DNA from: Heliocidaris erythrogramma
Taxonomy: Eukaryota > Echinodermata > Echinoidea > Camarodonta > Echinometridae
Assembly (NCBI GenBank): GCA_025617745.1
Contig: CM046857.1
Span: 26,754,094-26,818,093 of the forward strand
DNA: 64,000 bases
Direction: 5' to 3'
The first letter of the stretch is position 1. Each line of letters starts with the position of its first letter. Below, piece after piece: positions 1 to 12,626 of the stretch. The translations under genes and the position numbers were made by a program. Under the pieces are notes generated by a model, which was not told the origin of the DNA, did not search any database, and saw only the letters and a program-made list of their open reading frames with translations.

Positions 1-299
1 TTGGTATGTTGACGAAAAGTGTTGCTTTTTAACAAAATTATAATTTTATCCTTTAAACATGGTTGAGAGAAATCATGAACTTGCCAATATACTTGAGAAA
101 GTAGTGTTTTTATCCATTAAATGAGAACAACTATGGTAGTATGTTTATAATTACTACTATGAACATTGATTACATTAGATTTTTAGGAAAATGCCCTTTT
201 TAACATTTCTATACCCACCCAATTAATTTCGCTTCAAATATGAATATATATTGCAGCATTTTCCAACTAGACTACAAATTAGTAATTTATATGTTTATA

Positions 300-606
300 T
301 ATTATATTATTTCTATATTTCTCTACATTGCTCTCTCTCGCTCTATCTCTCCCTATCTTTCTATCTCTCTATCGATCTCGCATTCTTTATTTATTCTCTT
401 ATTCGCTCTTCCTTTTTTATCTATCATATTTTCCTTAAATCATCTATCCCATTCTTCTTCTCTTACTCTCACCTCTTTACATTTTTCATTATTTTCATCA
501 TATATTCCTCATTCCTCATTTTACTCCTTTTCTATCTTCCTCTTTACTTTCTCTCCATCTCTCTCTCTCTCTCCTTCTCTCACTCTCTCTCTCTCTCTCT
601 CTCCCC
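300..606. repeat. pyrimidine-rich (CT)n low-complexity tract
   Basis: An impure TC/TCTC tract runs up to the splice acceptor at 623-624 and probably serves as an extended polypyrimidine tract for the first visible EGF exon. The open frames across it are Ser/Leu/Phe-rich and only reflect the CT repeats. Confidence 0.85.
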
Positions 607-624
607 CCTTCTTAATGCCCTCAG

Positions 625-2385
625 ATATCAACGAGTGTGCTAGTCAGCCATGTTTGAATGGTGGAACATGCATCAATGGACTAGGCATGTTTACATGCCA
701 GTGCTGTGATATATTCAGTGGCGACCGTTGTGAAATTAGTAAGTTTGTCATACCCTCTACGGAAGGTTTATCAGATGTATGGGTCATCCGATTTTACATA
801 ACTGATGATATCCCTGAAGTTAACATAGTCAATAAATTTTCATGGAAAAACAAAGGATATATCAATATATTGTCAGATTCGAACAATTTTCAGTCTCTAT
901 AGGGCCTACTGGGTAATAAAATGCTATAAAGTTTTGGAAAGGTACCGACTTCATAAAATGGAAGATATCCCAAATGTTATGAATGGCGAGAAAAAAGAGT
1001 GCCAATGGAAATTTTCTTTCTTTTCAGAAAAAAATTAAATTTGTGGATGATGCTGTATCACACATTTAGAAAATTGACAAAAATGAAATGAAATTTTAAA
1101 AAAATACCTATAATCAGTTTGCTTAAAATGTAATATTTTTCATCAAGCATTTTAGTACATATTTATGCATAATTCATATATTTTTTTATTTCACTCAAAA
1201 ATGTAGAAGGCCATGACCTACCTTTAAAGTAAGTCTGTACTCAGAAATAACTTTCATGATCATTATCACTAAACGATTTCAACTTGTGTTTCCCTCAAAG
1301 TATTAATTCATCATGTTAATTGTACACCATTTTTCTACTGATCAGGTGTGGGTGATACTATCTGCGACACAAATCCATGTGTGAATGGCGCCCTCTGTGT
1401 CCCACCCCAGGGTAATGATATACAGTATACTTGTGTGTGTCCGGATGGTTACATTGGAGCTAACTGTGAACTGGGTAAGTTCCTGTCCATTACATGATAT
1501 GCTCATGCCATTGCCCTACCAGAAGCAAAATACAGTCCCACAGTGTCATAAAATGTGATCAGGTTAAACGTACAATCATATTGTCTATACTGTATCACCT
1601 CGTCCATCCCAAGTGATTATTTTCTTTCTTTTCTGTTTTAATATAAGACCATCAGAGAGTGAGAGAGAAAGAGAGAGAAAGGTGGGGCCTAGTCGTCTAG
1701 GTCCTATGGTCGATGTCAGGGGCAGATGTCCAGAGTAATTTTCCAAAGGGATAGTAGTGTGGGGATAATTGTCCAACTGTACAATGGTAGTCTAGAAAGT
1801 AGGTGTCCTTAAATTCAAAATTATATCAAGGGAAAGACGTATTGGCCGATTATACATTATAACATGCTTTAGGAGCCTTGTCTACTATTAGCTCTTCTGA
1901 ACTAATCACCAATTTCAAATCTTCCACAGAAATCGACGAATGTGCCAGCAACCCCTGTCTGAACGGCTATGAATGCATAGATGAGGTCAATGGATACAGA
2001 TGTAACTGTGATACAAGTGCCTTAGGACCTAACTGTCGAGGAAGTAAGTACCTCATTTTAAGACCTTAAGGAATTTTTAACATAAGAAACTTTCAACAGC
2101 ATGGAACTTTCGCCAATTCCGAGAGTGGTCGAGATTCACAAAAAGTTTCATACCGCAAAACAGGTAGATTGAATCACAACATGAAATATTTCCAATCCAC
2201 AAAACTTTCTTGACGCGGCTATCATTGATAATCCGCGAAGGTTTAAAATTTTACAGAAAATAACAAATTATGGTCTTTTTCAGGGTTATCTCATACAAGG
2301 ATTCTGCTCTCGATATTTTGCTCTTTATCACAATCTCTCCTGAATGTTGTCCTATAAATGCCAATATGAACAGAACTGAAGTGTA

Positions 2386-2419
<34 letters not shown>

Positions 2420-5400
2420 TTTTAACATATTTTAAATCTTTCCTTCGGTAAACTTTATAAAAAAAAATTCTACCTGCTTATGTTGTTATTATTCGTATAA
2501 ATTCTGATAATTACCTTTAGTGTTCTCCATGTTTTTCCTTCGGATAGCTCGCCTTGCCTGCCGCAGTCTGCCTTGCCAAAATGGCGGTACCTGTATTGAA
2601 CCATCACGAGGTACCTTCATCTGTAATTGCCCGGATGGTTGGACTGGCGTTGACTGCAGAACAGGTTAGATGACCTACCATAGTGTCATGATCAGACATT
2701 AGCTCCGGGTTATATTACGTCAAATATATATCGTTGTGCAATAAGCCACTTGTAATTCGTTCATGTTACAAATGACCCTGAAATTACCCACAGTTTTACG
2801 CGCACGCCCATTTAGTTTGGTGGACGCTCTACTTGTTACTTCTCAATTTGTCTATGTCTAAGACTGGTGCGAAGCGTATAAAGGTCAATATTATTGTACT
2901 CGACACAAATGACCTTCATCTGCACATGCCACATGCGCAGATTGTAATTACAAAGTGGCTTATTGGGCTATAGCTTAGATTTCAGGTTATGATTATATAC
3001 GGGTAGGTATAATGTTCAAAGGTTCAAGTTAAGAATTCAGCTATAAATGTGGGGTAAATGACTGAGGAGCAATTGTTACCAGACCATGTGCCGTGGAACC
3101 GATGTTTAACCAAAACTCTCATCTCCCATGTTTAGCCCAATATACCGTGAAATAATCCAACTATGTGTGTTGTTTTCTGTATTTTCTTTATTTTTCTTGT
3201 CAGGAAAATTCATAAACAATTATGGTTTTGTCTGTATTGTTTGTCTCTTTAAGAAAAAATGCCCTTGTAGCTCTAGGCAGTGAATGGAAATTTTTAAAAA
3301 GTTCACATACAAAGAGTCTTACATCATGTAATTATTGATGTAATCATTTATTGGTTTAGTAATGTCTATTTTCATCTTCCTATACAGCTGATCCATCGGC
3401 AATCGTGTGTTCTGATAGTTCTGTATGCCAGAATGGTGGTTCATGTATCAAACAGAACGGTGTGCCACAGTGCGTCTGTCTCAAAGGATTCTCTGGCCCC
3501 GTTTGCGCTTCCGGTAAGTCATTTGATTTAATGTGAAATACTTCTAAAAAAAATTTATATTTGTATAATGTCTCACAAATCTAAGGCGGCTTATGGCAAT
3601 GCTATAGCTTCAGAACAACACAAGTAATGTTCAAGCGGATAAGAAAGCCCCGCATCACGTGTGGTTCTGGTGATACACATATCACAATCATATTGGAAAG
3701 GAAGAAGAAGAATCTTCTAAAAGCCTTTTCTGCAAAAGGAATAGTGCAAACTTGTAACGTTTGAAAATTCATTGTTCAAGAGCATTCTGTTCAGTCACAT
3801 TTAAATGAAGTCACAGTTACGTGGAAAAGGAATAAACAACATGGAGAATAGATGTGTTACATACTGCAGTAGCATTATTTGTTCACAAATTCAAAATTGA
3901 CCGGATCGGTCAAAACGCGCAGAATAACAAGAATACATACAATATAGATTATGCATTTGTATAGTGCAGCTACTTGGCTCTAGCTGAGCTGCCATGATCA
4001 TGATTATATCAAACTAATGTTAGTTTGAATGTTGTTCTAAAACATAATTACATTCTAAAGCGTTACCATGTGCCTTGAAGTTTGAAGTTTATTTGTCCCA
4101 CTTTTACATCAAAAACAATTCAGATTTTACAAGCATATTTGTAAATTTTAAAACATATGGGTAAAAAACTAAAAGTACTATGTACGTAGATAAGTAGAAA
4201 GTTTCGAGAGATATTATGAACGACTGGCAAAAATAAAGAAAAATGTTAAAATGTGGGGACCTAAATTAAAAGCATTGCTTGTAAATGATTAGGTTCCCGT
4301 ATAGAGTAAGTAATTCTGATTTGGAGGCAAGTCGTTTTTAAGTGGTATGGTTCAGTAAAGTTCTATGATCGAATGTTACTTTCTATCTTGCTACAGCTGA
4401 TGACGTCTGCCGACGCCACAGGTGTCTGAACAATGGCTCGTGTGTAGCCATTTCCAACGAAGCTTATGAATGTCGATGTGACCCGACTATGTACGAAGGA
4501 CTCTACTGTGAAAAGGGTAATTATCTTTTTTAAGATAAGTTGATAATTTCAATGGGTATATCATGTATATGCTATGTCCATGTGGACATACTCAAAAAGT
4601 GGTCATCAATAAAAGAATAATGCTACAATACAATAATGCTACCCAGTATAATAAAGGAAACGTGAATAAATAAATGAATATTACTAGGCATTACTGATGT
4701 GGGGGCTTTATCATAGTATCAGAACATTTTCCATTTGGACTTTGTAAGCCCCCCTAGTTGGTTACAAATGCAGTAATTTCCTTACATTTCCACAGTCGAA
4801 GGTAAAATATCTATTGCATAACTTAAAAGAAAGAGATGCTCATCTCTCACTCCTAACGTGGAAATGTATGCTTTCACTACATTGAGTCACACTGTAGCAC
4901 TTCCATCGAGAGAATTTGGAACACAATCTGCATGTTTTGATTTCCAGCGATAGACACACTAATTCTAATTTACAAGCACAAACTCTGCTCAGTCGTAGAA
5001 GAGTAGAGTAGAAGAGTGTCTGCAGTGTAAGACTACCATAGGCCCTTTACTATAGCTACTCTTGACGCAGGACACGACCAGGAGGTAGCTGGGTTAGGCT
5101 TCTCTCAAGACACAATGGTTTTCAGATAAAGTCAAATTAGGGTCCGTGCTTGCAGACTACTCAGTGCCATTATTCCATTTTCTGTAAGTTACCGATTTAT
5201 GTTCCTCTTTTTTAATACAGAAATCGACCACTGTAGTTCGAACCCCTGCCAAAATGGAGGAACATGCATGAATCTTAGATCGATCTATGTGTGTGCGTGT
5301 CCATCAGATACAGTGGGTATCGACTGTGAGACAAGTAAGTCATCATACTAATGACTCCAACTTAAAGAAAACAACCTTAATTATTCGATTGATTAACAAT

Positions 5401-6082
5401 TAATTTGTTTTAACAGCAGATGGGATAAACTCGTTTACTAGTGAATTTAAGGGTGGCACACTAGTGAATTCCTCGAGTACACTTCTCTTTTCTTTTTTTG
5501 TTGTTGCTCGTCTGAGGTTTTTGGCTAATGCCCGCCCCCTTTTTTTAGAATCCTATAGATCCGTCCCTGACTTATAAACAAAAAAAATAATTTCTTTGCT
5601 TTCCTTTTCTTCAAAGAAAGTCAATAAATGGAAAATTATATCCTTGAGACAGGATACTACCAACGACTACTTTGTACAGACAGACACGTGGTAATTATGT
5701 GCTTTTAACATATGTGCCGTTAATATATCGTATACTAAGTATATGCTGAAAAAAATGAATGATTCAATTCTATATTCAGTTATTGTTTGTGGTTTACTTA
5801 TTCATTTATTATGAGTTTATACGGCAGGATAATGTATTTTGTAAACTACAATAAAGGTTGAGTATTTTGTTTTCGAAATAGAAGTTCCATTGATAATTGT
5901 TTGACTTTTGTTTTCTTTCTTTTGCAGAAGTCGTTGCACCATCAGCATTACCTCAGACAAGTTTGGAGGAAAACTGGATAATCATCATTGCCATCCTAGC
6001 CTCATTAGCATTCATTCTCATTGTTTTACTCTTAATAGCAGCCTGTCATTTCTGCGGGCGGCGAGAAAAGAAAATAGAATAG
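625..6082 (+). CDS. EGF-repeat type I membrane protein, 3' part (fibropellin/Notch-like EGF gene)
   Basis: Eight exons fit consensus splice sites: 625-738, 1346-1474, 1930-2043, 2548-2664, 3388-3513, 4397-4516, 5221-5334 and 5928-6082 (TAG stop). The first seven each encode one EGF module and all are phase 1-1, the usual symmetric arrangement of shuffled EGF exons. Modules 1, 3 and 7 open with DINEC, EIDEC and EIDHC; the first two match the start of calcium-binding EGF domains, and in the third His replaces the usual E/Q. Module 1 has a seventh cysteine (CQCCD), which could leave one thiol unpaired. The last exon encodes a short juxtamembrane stretch, a hydrophobic span starting [17 protein letters not shown] and a basic tail GRREKKIE, so the product is a cell-surface protein with almost no cytoplasmic domain. 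The signal peptide and any earlier modules lie upstream of the window. Family-level identity is firm; the orthologue is not, since fibropellin-like, Notch-related and other EGF membrane proteins share this layout. Confidence 0.85.
1640..1800. repeat. degenerate GTCC/GGAC-rich intronic repeat
   Basis: In the second EGF intron a GA-rich stretch is followed by recurring variants of ATGTCCAGAGTAATT and ATAATTGTCCAACTG. The words resemble the larger degenerate array at 7150-7560, so both may come from one family. No protein is encoded. Confidence 0.4.
2387..2418. repeat. (TA)n microsatellite
   Basis: An uninterrupted TA dinucleotide run in the third EGF intron. Confidence 0.95.
2739..2965. mobile_element. 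MITE, 'CAATAAGCCACTT' family, short copy
   Basis: Terminal inverted repeats of about 19 bp read CAATAAGCCACTTGTAATT on the left and the complement AATTACAAAGTGGCTTATTG on the right. Interior words (CAAATGACCCTGAAAT, AATGACCTTCATCTGC) recur in the longer element at 24331-24991, so the two are one family. It has no coding capacity and lies in the fourth EGF intron. Confidence 0.75.
3514..4396. other. EGF gene intron 5, no other gene seen
   Basis: AT-rich intron between EGF modules 5 and 6. Around 4075-4140 the words GAAGTTTGAAGTTTATTTG resemble LINE or SINE 3' ends, but not well enough to call an element. Confidence 0.4.
4517..5220. other. EGF gene intron 6, no feature recognised
   Basis: Unique-looking intronic sequence with normal splice sites at both ends; no open frame, TIR or long tandem repeat was seen. 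Confidence 0.5.
5335..5927. other. EGF gene intron 7, no feature recognised
   Basis: AT-rich intron ending in a T-rich acceptor (TTTCTTTCTTTTGCAG) before the transmembrane exon. I see no further exon or repeat. Confidence 0.5.
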
Positions 6083-6440
6083 ACACAAATGTATATTAAT
6101 ACCTTGATAATGTTTTATATTCAAATATACCAGCACTATATTGATCAAAAGGCATCGATCCCGAAGCATTTGAATAGAAAGGGTCATTTATATTAATATA
6201 TCTTTTATTTATTTATTTATTTATTTCAAGAATAGATTTTTTTTGGCTATGACACGTTGCAAATGGTAGTAATACGAGAAAAAAAACCCCGTTGGTCGTG
6301 GGTCATATCAAGAGTTTTTTGGCCATTATTGGATCTTAATAAATGGATAAAACGCATTATGTCGTATAAGTAGTACATTGGACGGAATCACTCATATTTT
6401 TATCAAATAATTAATTAGAAGAGAAAGATTGAAGAATAAA
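6083..6440 (+). terminator. 3' UTR of the EGF gene with two AATAAA signals
   Basis: After the TAG at 6080-6082 the AT-rich sequence contains AATAAA at 6338-6343 and 6435-6440. Either could direct cleavage and polyadenylation; the choice cannot be made from sequence alone. Confidence 0.5.
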
Positions 6441-6894
6441 TTGAGTTGGTTCTCTAGTCACCTCTCATCTTGCTTTTATATAGATGGCATGGGTTCCAAC
6501 ATGATTAAAGTATTTTGGATAGTTACGTCATTGAAGGTTGATCTAAAAGTAAATAATTCAAATCTAATTGATACATGACTGTGAAAACCTGACTCCCTCA
6601 CAATGCACTGATTGACGGGTTATTTTACACATATAAGACTCACGTGAATTAGGATGGTTCCGTGGTCGTTCACATATGAATCAATGAGCTTCCAGTCAGT
6701 TTGTTTTTATTTCTGTGCAAGTGTTTAGATGTAAAATGGGGCACTTGCTTCATACAATGTACATATCTTTATAACTTTTATTATATAAAATGTATTTGTC
6801 TGACTATAGCAATTATGACTTTAATTATATATCTTCTATTTATGTTGTGTGGTTTTTTTTTCTTTCGCGATATTATAAATGCACCTATGCACCT

Positions 6895-6942
6895 AAAGAA
6901 CAAGCAAAGCAATTATACATGTAATTGCTTTGCTTGTTCTTT
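6895..6942. other. perfect 21-bp inverted repeat (strong hairpin)
   Basis: Arms 6895-6915 and 6922-6942 are exact reverse complements around the 6-nt spacer TACATG; the left arm begins AAAGAACAAGCAAAGCAATT. It lies about 0.8 kb past the EGF gene stop. It could be a tiny foldback element or a structured RNA of an extended 3' UTR. The perfect pairing and short loop are not typical of a microRNA precursor. Confidence 0.8.
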
Positions 6943-7149
6943 TTTAATGTAATATTTCAATTTCATGGTTGTGTCTTGACATACTCTTACATAACATAAT
7001 TCTAATCTACTTCAGTGATAAGATTGATTGTAATGTGTTCGACGTCATTTTATAACTGAAAAAAAGTTGCACTATATAGGATTTCAGTAGACAGCACAAG
7101 CCCGGTAGGAGATGTTAGGATGAATATCAGACCCTTAACCTTTACAACC

Positions 7150-7560
7150 CGGACAGTAGGGTGATTTACATTATTACCTCTCATAACTGCCTCGTATAGA
7201 GCAATCACCAATGTAGGATAGTAGTGAATCTTAATTGTCCTAGATGGATAGTTGTCCTACATTGGTTGGAATCGTGTGGGTATTTGTTTGAGTAGTGATC
7301 ATCTGTAATGATGATATCATCCAAGTAATAGTTACATGTTTGTTCATTATCCAAGATATGTAATTGTCATACTGGCACAATCATCCGGATGTCAGTTGTC
7401 CGCTATGTAATTATCCTATCGATGAGGGATCGTCCTAGTGGGACAATTATCCTGGTTTCAGTTGTCAGCATGGTAATTATGCTGATGGACAATTATCCAG
7501 ATATCTGTTGTCTAGATGTTAATTATCTTTGATAAGTAATTGACCAGCATGGATATTCGT
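7150..7560. repeat. array of degenerate short repeats (ATTGTCC/GGACAAT words)
   Basis: Variants such as GACAATTATCCTGG, TAATTGTCATACTGG, AGTTGTCCGCTATG and GGACAATTATCCAG recur in both orientations about every 20-30 bp. Similar word arrays at 28490-28690, 30180-30500 and 63735-64000 suggest subterminal arrays of non-autonomous DNA transposons. No clear outer TIR was found here. Confidence 0.5.
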
Positions 7561-10424
7561 CATGCATTTTTAATGCAGTTATAACGTGAAGGGTATCTTT
7601 GAGATCTGAGGAATTTTTACAAATTTACTAAATGCTTTCATTTCATTTTAGGTCCTTAAACAAATATAGATTGTACAATCCGATAGTAATTATAAACATA
7701 TAGAACAGAGTTTAACCCGTAGCATACTGGAACCAGGTGGAAACAGGAGAGTTCAGTAGTCAACGGATTAAATTACTGCGTTCATCAATCTCTCAGGATA
7801 TGTATAAACCCCTATTTTATATACATTTTTTCTGTTCCAGTAATATATCAAAGTCCTATGTTAATGTTGTGTTCTTTTGTTTTACCACCACACCTTATCA
7901 CGAAACTGAAGAGTCTGCAAAATACCACAAAGTCACAAAGAGGTTTGGTTATTAATTTTTTTAAAGGGTGTAAAATGCACGATGTCGTATTCTGAACTCG
8001 AGTTGAGTTTGATATTTGGTTACAATCTTTATGCCGTGTATCAAACACGACTTTAAAAGCTATATTTTAGTTTGCTTTTTTAATTCCATTGAAGATTTGA
8101 TATGAAATCTAGACCATGTGATTTTTTAAACAAATGTATCCAAACATTTGATCAAAAGTATATATATCAAATCGTGAATCACAGAAATATAGTACAAAAA
8201 ATGTTTTGAGATTAAATTAAATATATTAAAATGTCATGTTTCATGCTCAAAATCTTATGTGAAAAAAAAAGATTAAATTGCCAATAATTCAAATGATTTT
8301 GTCTTATCATCCTTACTATGGACTTGGAAGCAGAGGTCAAGGGTCAACCGGGTTCAGAGTACAGGCCAACATAGGAATGGCGTTTCACACATGCCAATTA
8401 ATTTTATTGACGTTAATTGATTTAGTTTGTTTCCTCACCGTCACCTCACAATATGTTTTAATATAAAGATGCAGTTTCCACGGTGCTATAGGAGGTTCAA
8501 CTCACCCACACTCACACCAACACACAGTCGCGCCAACACTCACCAATGCACTTTATATATATACACACACATGTACACCTATATCCACGTCTTTATTGTT
8601 GTCTTATAGCTGATGTCATAATTTTGAAAATATGTTTTATATAATTGTCAGAAGTTAAACTGCATCTTCACGGGGTTTAAAGTACATCGCGATTAATTTA
8701 TCCATGATAGTGTGTTGCGGGGGAAAGTGATTTTCGAAATCAATGAAAACGAATGGAAATAAATATCAATTTGAATCAAAGCTATAATTTTGGGTTATAA
8801 AGATACACTTTTATGTCATTCATTGAATAATCAAACCACGCTTTTTAAGAGCAAAATGGGAATTTGTTCATTACGCTTTCAACATAGATTAAAAGTCAAG
8901 AAAGGCAATATGGAAATATCGAATTCACAATAAGTTTTTGCTTGACTTCTATATTTTGAAAAGATGGTGACTGAAATTATACCATGCAGATTTGTATTAA
9001 GAGACATATAATTTCCAGCAGATATTTTACAGTGCATAACATTGATTATTTCGCACTTTGCTAAACATTTGCTAAACATTTCCATCGTCTTTCAGTTTTA
9101 AATTCTAACAAAGTGTTGATCTTTATACGCCTTTTGTACTGTGTTATGAATAAACCGTTGTTTTTCAAGAAATGAAATAAAAACCTGAAGTTATCTCCTT
9201 CATTTCGGCTTAGTAGGCTATATCTGACGATAGAATTATTAGGTATAAGTAACAATAGCTTATACGTTTACATGTGGTTCCCTTTGCACATTTTCCGAAG
9301 ATAGACGTTTATAAGTGTACTATTTACCATTTTGACGTAGTCGAGAATATAGCTCAGTTGTTTCTTAATTTTCTTCAGAATTATAAAAATATTTTCCTGA
9401 AAGTTTAAAGAACACGTAATGATTAATGTAGAAAATTTGATGGTTATTTTCAATATGATTAGAAATTCTATTCGTTCAACTGATTTGTCACTCATATTTT
9501 GTTTAAGTAATATAATTACCTTAAATCAAATCAAACGTCCAAAACGAGGACACTCTTTGGCATTGAGCATGGGATTGCGGTCAGTGAAACGGCATAAATA
9601 GAATACGACAATTTGGCAAGCGAATAATTCAAGTGATTTTAAGTATAGAGTACATTAAAAAGTCATGAATTATAGAATGAGAGTCAAATATATTGGAAGT
9701 GGGAGAGAGAGAGTGAGAGAAAACTGAATTTGTTAGAACAAAGACTTGAGGAAAATGAATATTGAATTACCAATGATGTTGCGTATGAATTAATCAGTAT
9801 AACAAAATAAATGTTAAAAAATATAAAGATATCGTGAAATATATAGAAAAACGGTCTAGTACAAAAATGATTAGAGGAATATACCAGAATATGTTTTAAA
9901 AACCACTACGTCATTAATATTCATAAAGAGCATAAACTATTTGCATCATTAATGAGGATCTATATCTAAGATCTCATTTATTATTGAAACAGCTTTGGTG
10001 CTTTCCTGCTCGATAGAATAATATCTTACATGATACTTGGACATGAAAGGTGACTGAACTTAGGAATATTACGTTTGTGGATGAAATCAAATCGGAAGGA
10101 AAAGGAGCTTCTTAACTTCCTAGTTAGAGCAAAGACTCTTTCCTTTTTGCCACTTTAAAAACAACCTGACTCGATATTCTATGAAGACCTGCTCTGGAGT
10201 AATACCGGTAAACGGAAACATAACACTAAAGCACCAAGTTGTATTATATTTTCTTCACCATTTTGCCTTCTCGTATGAACACTACATGTATCATGTTCTA
10301 CTTTCACGTATAGTGGAGGTGAGTATCACACCTACTTTCTATCTTACTAATGTGTGCATTATTGTCTACTCGGTCACCGAAATGGGTAACCAAAAACTCC
10401 AACAGGGAGGCAGGCTTATACATT
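7561..10424. other. intergenic, no gene recognised
   Basis: AT-rich sequence with a short CA-rich patch near 8510-8580. All open frames are under 85 codons and resemble no family I recognise. No convincing exon or structured repeat was seen. Confidence 0.5.
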
Positions 10425-10614
10425 AGAGTACCTTTATATAGAGAGAGCAGCGACAGAGACGTCCGACTTTTCGGGAAACAAAATGGCGTTTGAATTCTTG
10501 CTATTGAGAACACCCAGGTGCTCATCGGAATTGAAATAGAAATGTTGCATAGCAGAGGAAACAAAATGGCGTCCAAATCATGAGTTGTCGCTACTCTCTT
10601 TATGTAGGTACTCT
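10425..10614. mobile_element. small foldback/MITE with 'AGAGTACCT' ends
   Basis: The left end reads AGAGTACCTTTATATAGAGA and continues into GAGCAGCGACA; the right end is its imperfect reverse complement (TGTCGCTACTCTC...AGGTACTCT). The interior has two direct copies of GGAAACAAAATGGCGT about 82 bp apart. A 181-codon minus-strand open frame over the region is unlikely to be a gene. Confidence 0.55.
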
Positions 10615-11273
10615 TATTATACATATACGTGAGCGGTTTTAGAGAGAAATTTTTCTTGGGCGTCATTTCGCTGTCCATACGATGATTTGTCATGCCGCTC
10701 TTCCTAGCACAATATGGACAGCAATCGTGTTTTAAATCACGTGATAGGGACATACATTGGTACCCTGGAAGACATACAAGTACAGGAACAGGAAAATAGA
10801 CAAGGCATGGACAGAGTGATATAGAGACAGAAAACATTGATATTGTCACTTATTGAGCTTGGGTTCAGTCATTAAGTGGGCATGGGATAGGTGGGGGAAC
10901 CAGTCTTACTCGATGTGCAAAATGGTAATTAAAACAGGTCACCGATTAGGAGGAGGGGTGTCATGCGTTTCTATCAACTTCCTCTCTCCCTTTAAGTTTC
11001 TTTTTCTATTTTCTGTTTAATCATTTGAATGAATACGTACCGCCCCCCCCCCCCCCCCCCCCCCCCTGCGCTGAGACTGGACTTGGTTATTGGAGAAATA
11101 TCTCAGACAGGTGTTCCAACGTCGATTTTTAGAATAGTTTTTTTTTTTAATTTGTTGTTGTTGTCTAAATTCTACAAGTTCTAATCACGTTCTCCTTATA
11201 ATGAAGAGATTTCTCTCATCGCATATGGACGGACAACTTATCTGGTATCACACACAATAGAAACCATTCTATG
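10615..11273. other. intergenic; poly-C run at about 11041-11066
   Basis: Unremarkable sequence apart from a cytosine homopolymer of about 26 nt, one of many G/C runs in the window. Confidence 0.6.
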
Positions 11274-11484
11274 CACTCTTAGAAATGTTGGGTAAATGCC
11301 ACTGGGTAAATGAAGATTGGGCATAGGTTGGTTAAATCTTGCTCAACTTTTACATGCATTTACCCAACATTGGTCAAAAATAAGAATGAAATTGGTAAAG
11401 TTTACCCAAAAGTTGGTCGGACTCATAAGGACCCTCATGTTGGGTAAAATTTGGGTAAAATTTTGCCCAATATTTCTAAGAGTG
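11274..11484. mobile_element. MITE with CACTCTTAGAAAT inverted ends
   Basis: The terminal inverted repeats are CACTCTTAGAAATGTTGGG on the left and the complement of CACTCTTAGAAATATTGGG on the right, 211 bp in all. The interior is dense with GGGTAAA/TTTACCC words that extend the fold. It is non-coding; the superfamily cannot be assigned because no clean target duplication is visible. Confidence 0.8.
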
Positions 11485-11489
11485 TGGCT

Positions 11490-12080
11490 GAGACAAAGGG
11501 AAAAGAAAAAAGACGCATGTTATAAGGTCCTGAACTTGTAGTTACATGTCTTGTCTCTCTTTCTGAAACATGTTCCTCGTATTCATATTGATGTACATCA
11601 TGTACATAGAGAGGTAACACTTACTTAGTATATATGTATAATATTATCAATTTGATTATTTACTTGAGTTTAACATGATTCTTGAATTGAGTCAGAGCCT
11701 GCGGTTACGTATTTTCCATCTCGCAAAATGCACTATTGTAAGCTGTGTTCTAAAAAGTCCCTTCTCAGATTTTGGCTCAGCCTGAAATCGACTGCCTAAC
11801 AATATCCTGCATTATGACAATCCGTGTCAGTCGCGTGCGTTGTCACAGAATATTTCCTTCATCCGTATTTGCACGATGAGTTTGTGTTTAGGTGATTTGT
11901 CTATGTTTATTGTTTACAATTATTAGTGATTTCCTCACTCGGGATTATCCTAGAAGCTGACGCGGTTTCAGAACCGCGGGGCGTAGACCTTGGCATTATA
12001 ATCATTAGAGTGCGTCATGCATGGATGAAAGCTATACTGCTCGAGTGCTCTTAACCCATTGACTTCAAGACATAGTGGTC
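11490..12080. other. intergenic, no gene seen
   Basis: The only structure noticed is a short palindrome near 11960 (CGCGGTTTCAGAACCGCG). No exon is recognisable. Confidence 0.45.
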
Positions 12081-12082
12081 CC

Positions 12083-12510
12083 TGTCAGGCGCGTAGCCGG
12101 GGGTGGGGCGGTCGCCACCCTCTTAAAACAAACCCGCCACCTAAACTATTTAAAAAAAAGAGCGAGAGCGCAAAAAAGAGGGGGAAGTGAGAGAAAAAGC
12201 CTAAAAAGGCGCTACAAGCAGTTATCTTTCTCTCCAAATTTGCTAAAACGTCAAAGTTTTCATGCTTCGCGCGGAAAGGGGAACCCCCCCCCCCCCCCCC
12301 CCCTCCCTGCACACAGCCCCTGTTACATACAGTGCAGTATTGCGTCCAGATAATTGAAAAGCAGTCAGGGCGTCGAACTACAACTTTCTGCCTAATAAAA
12401 CGTTTGCTACGAGCCATTATCTCTGAAATTTGCTAAAACGTCAGAGCTTTCGCACTTCGCGCGGGAGGGGGAATCTCCCCACTCCCTGCACCCACCCCCG
12501 GGGGAGCACG
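12083..12510. repeat. GC-rich dispersed repeat, about 1.5 units ('TTGCTAAAACGTCA' family)
   Basis: Two related segments (about 12195-12300 and 12340-12480) share TTGCTAAAACGTCA, TTATCT and the TTCGCGCGG tail before a C- or G-run. The same unit recurs at 37925-38030 and in several copies at 39597-40270. It starts near GGCGCGTAGCCGGGGG, resembling the ends of hAT-type MITEs, so it may be the body of a decayed DNA transposon. Confidence 0.65.
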
Positions 12511-12626
12511 CTTCACGTGAGAGTGAGAGAATTCTGTAGTCAATGGGTTAAATCCATGAGCAGAAGTTTTTATATAGAACAGTTTTCGGTGAAAAAAGCC
12601 TACTACATCAGTTTGGGATGTAATTG

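Noticed and set aside
240-902. 220-codon open frame on the + strand covering the CT tract and first EGF exon
   Set aside because: The N-terminal 130 residues are Ser/Leu/Phe translation of (CT)n with a splice acceptor at 623-624; only 625-738 is coding.
10304-10849. 181-codon minus-strand open frame
   Set aside because: It runs over a foldback repeat, has no recognisable domain and no splice or promoter support.
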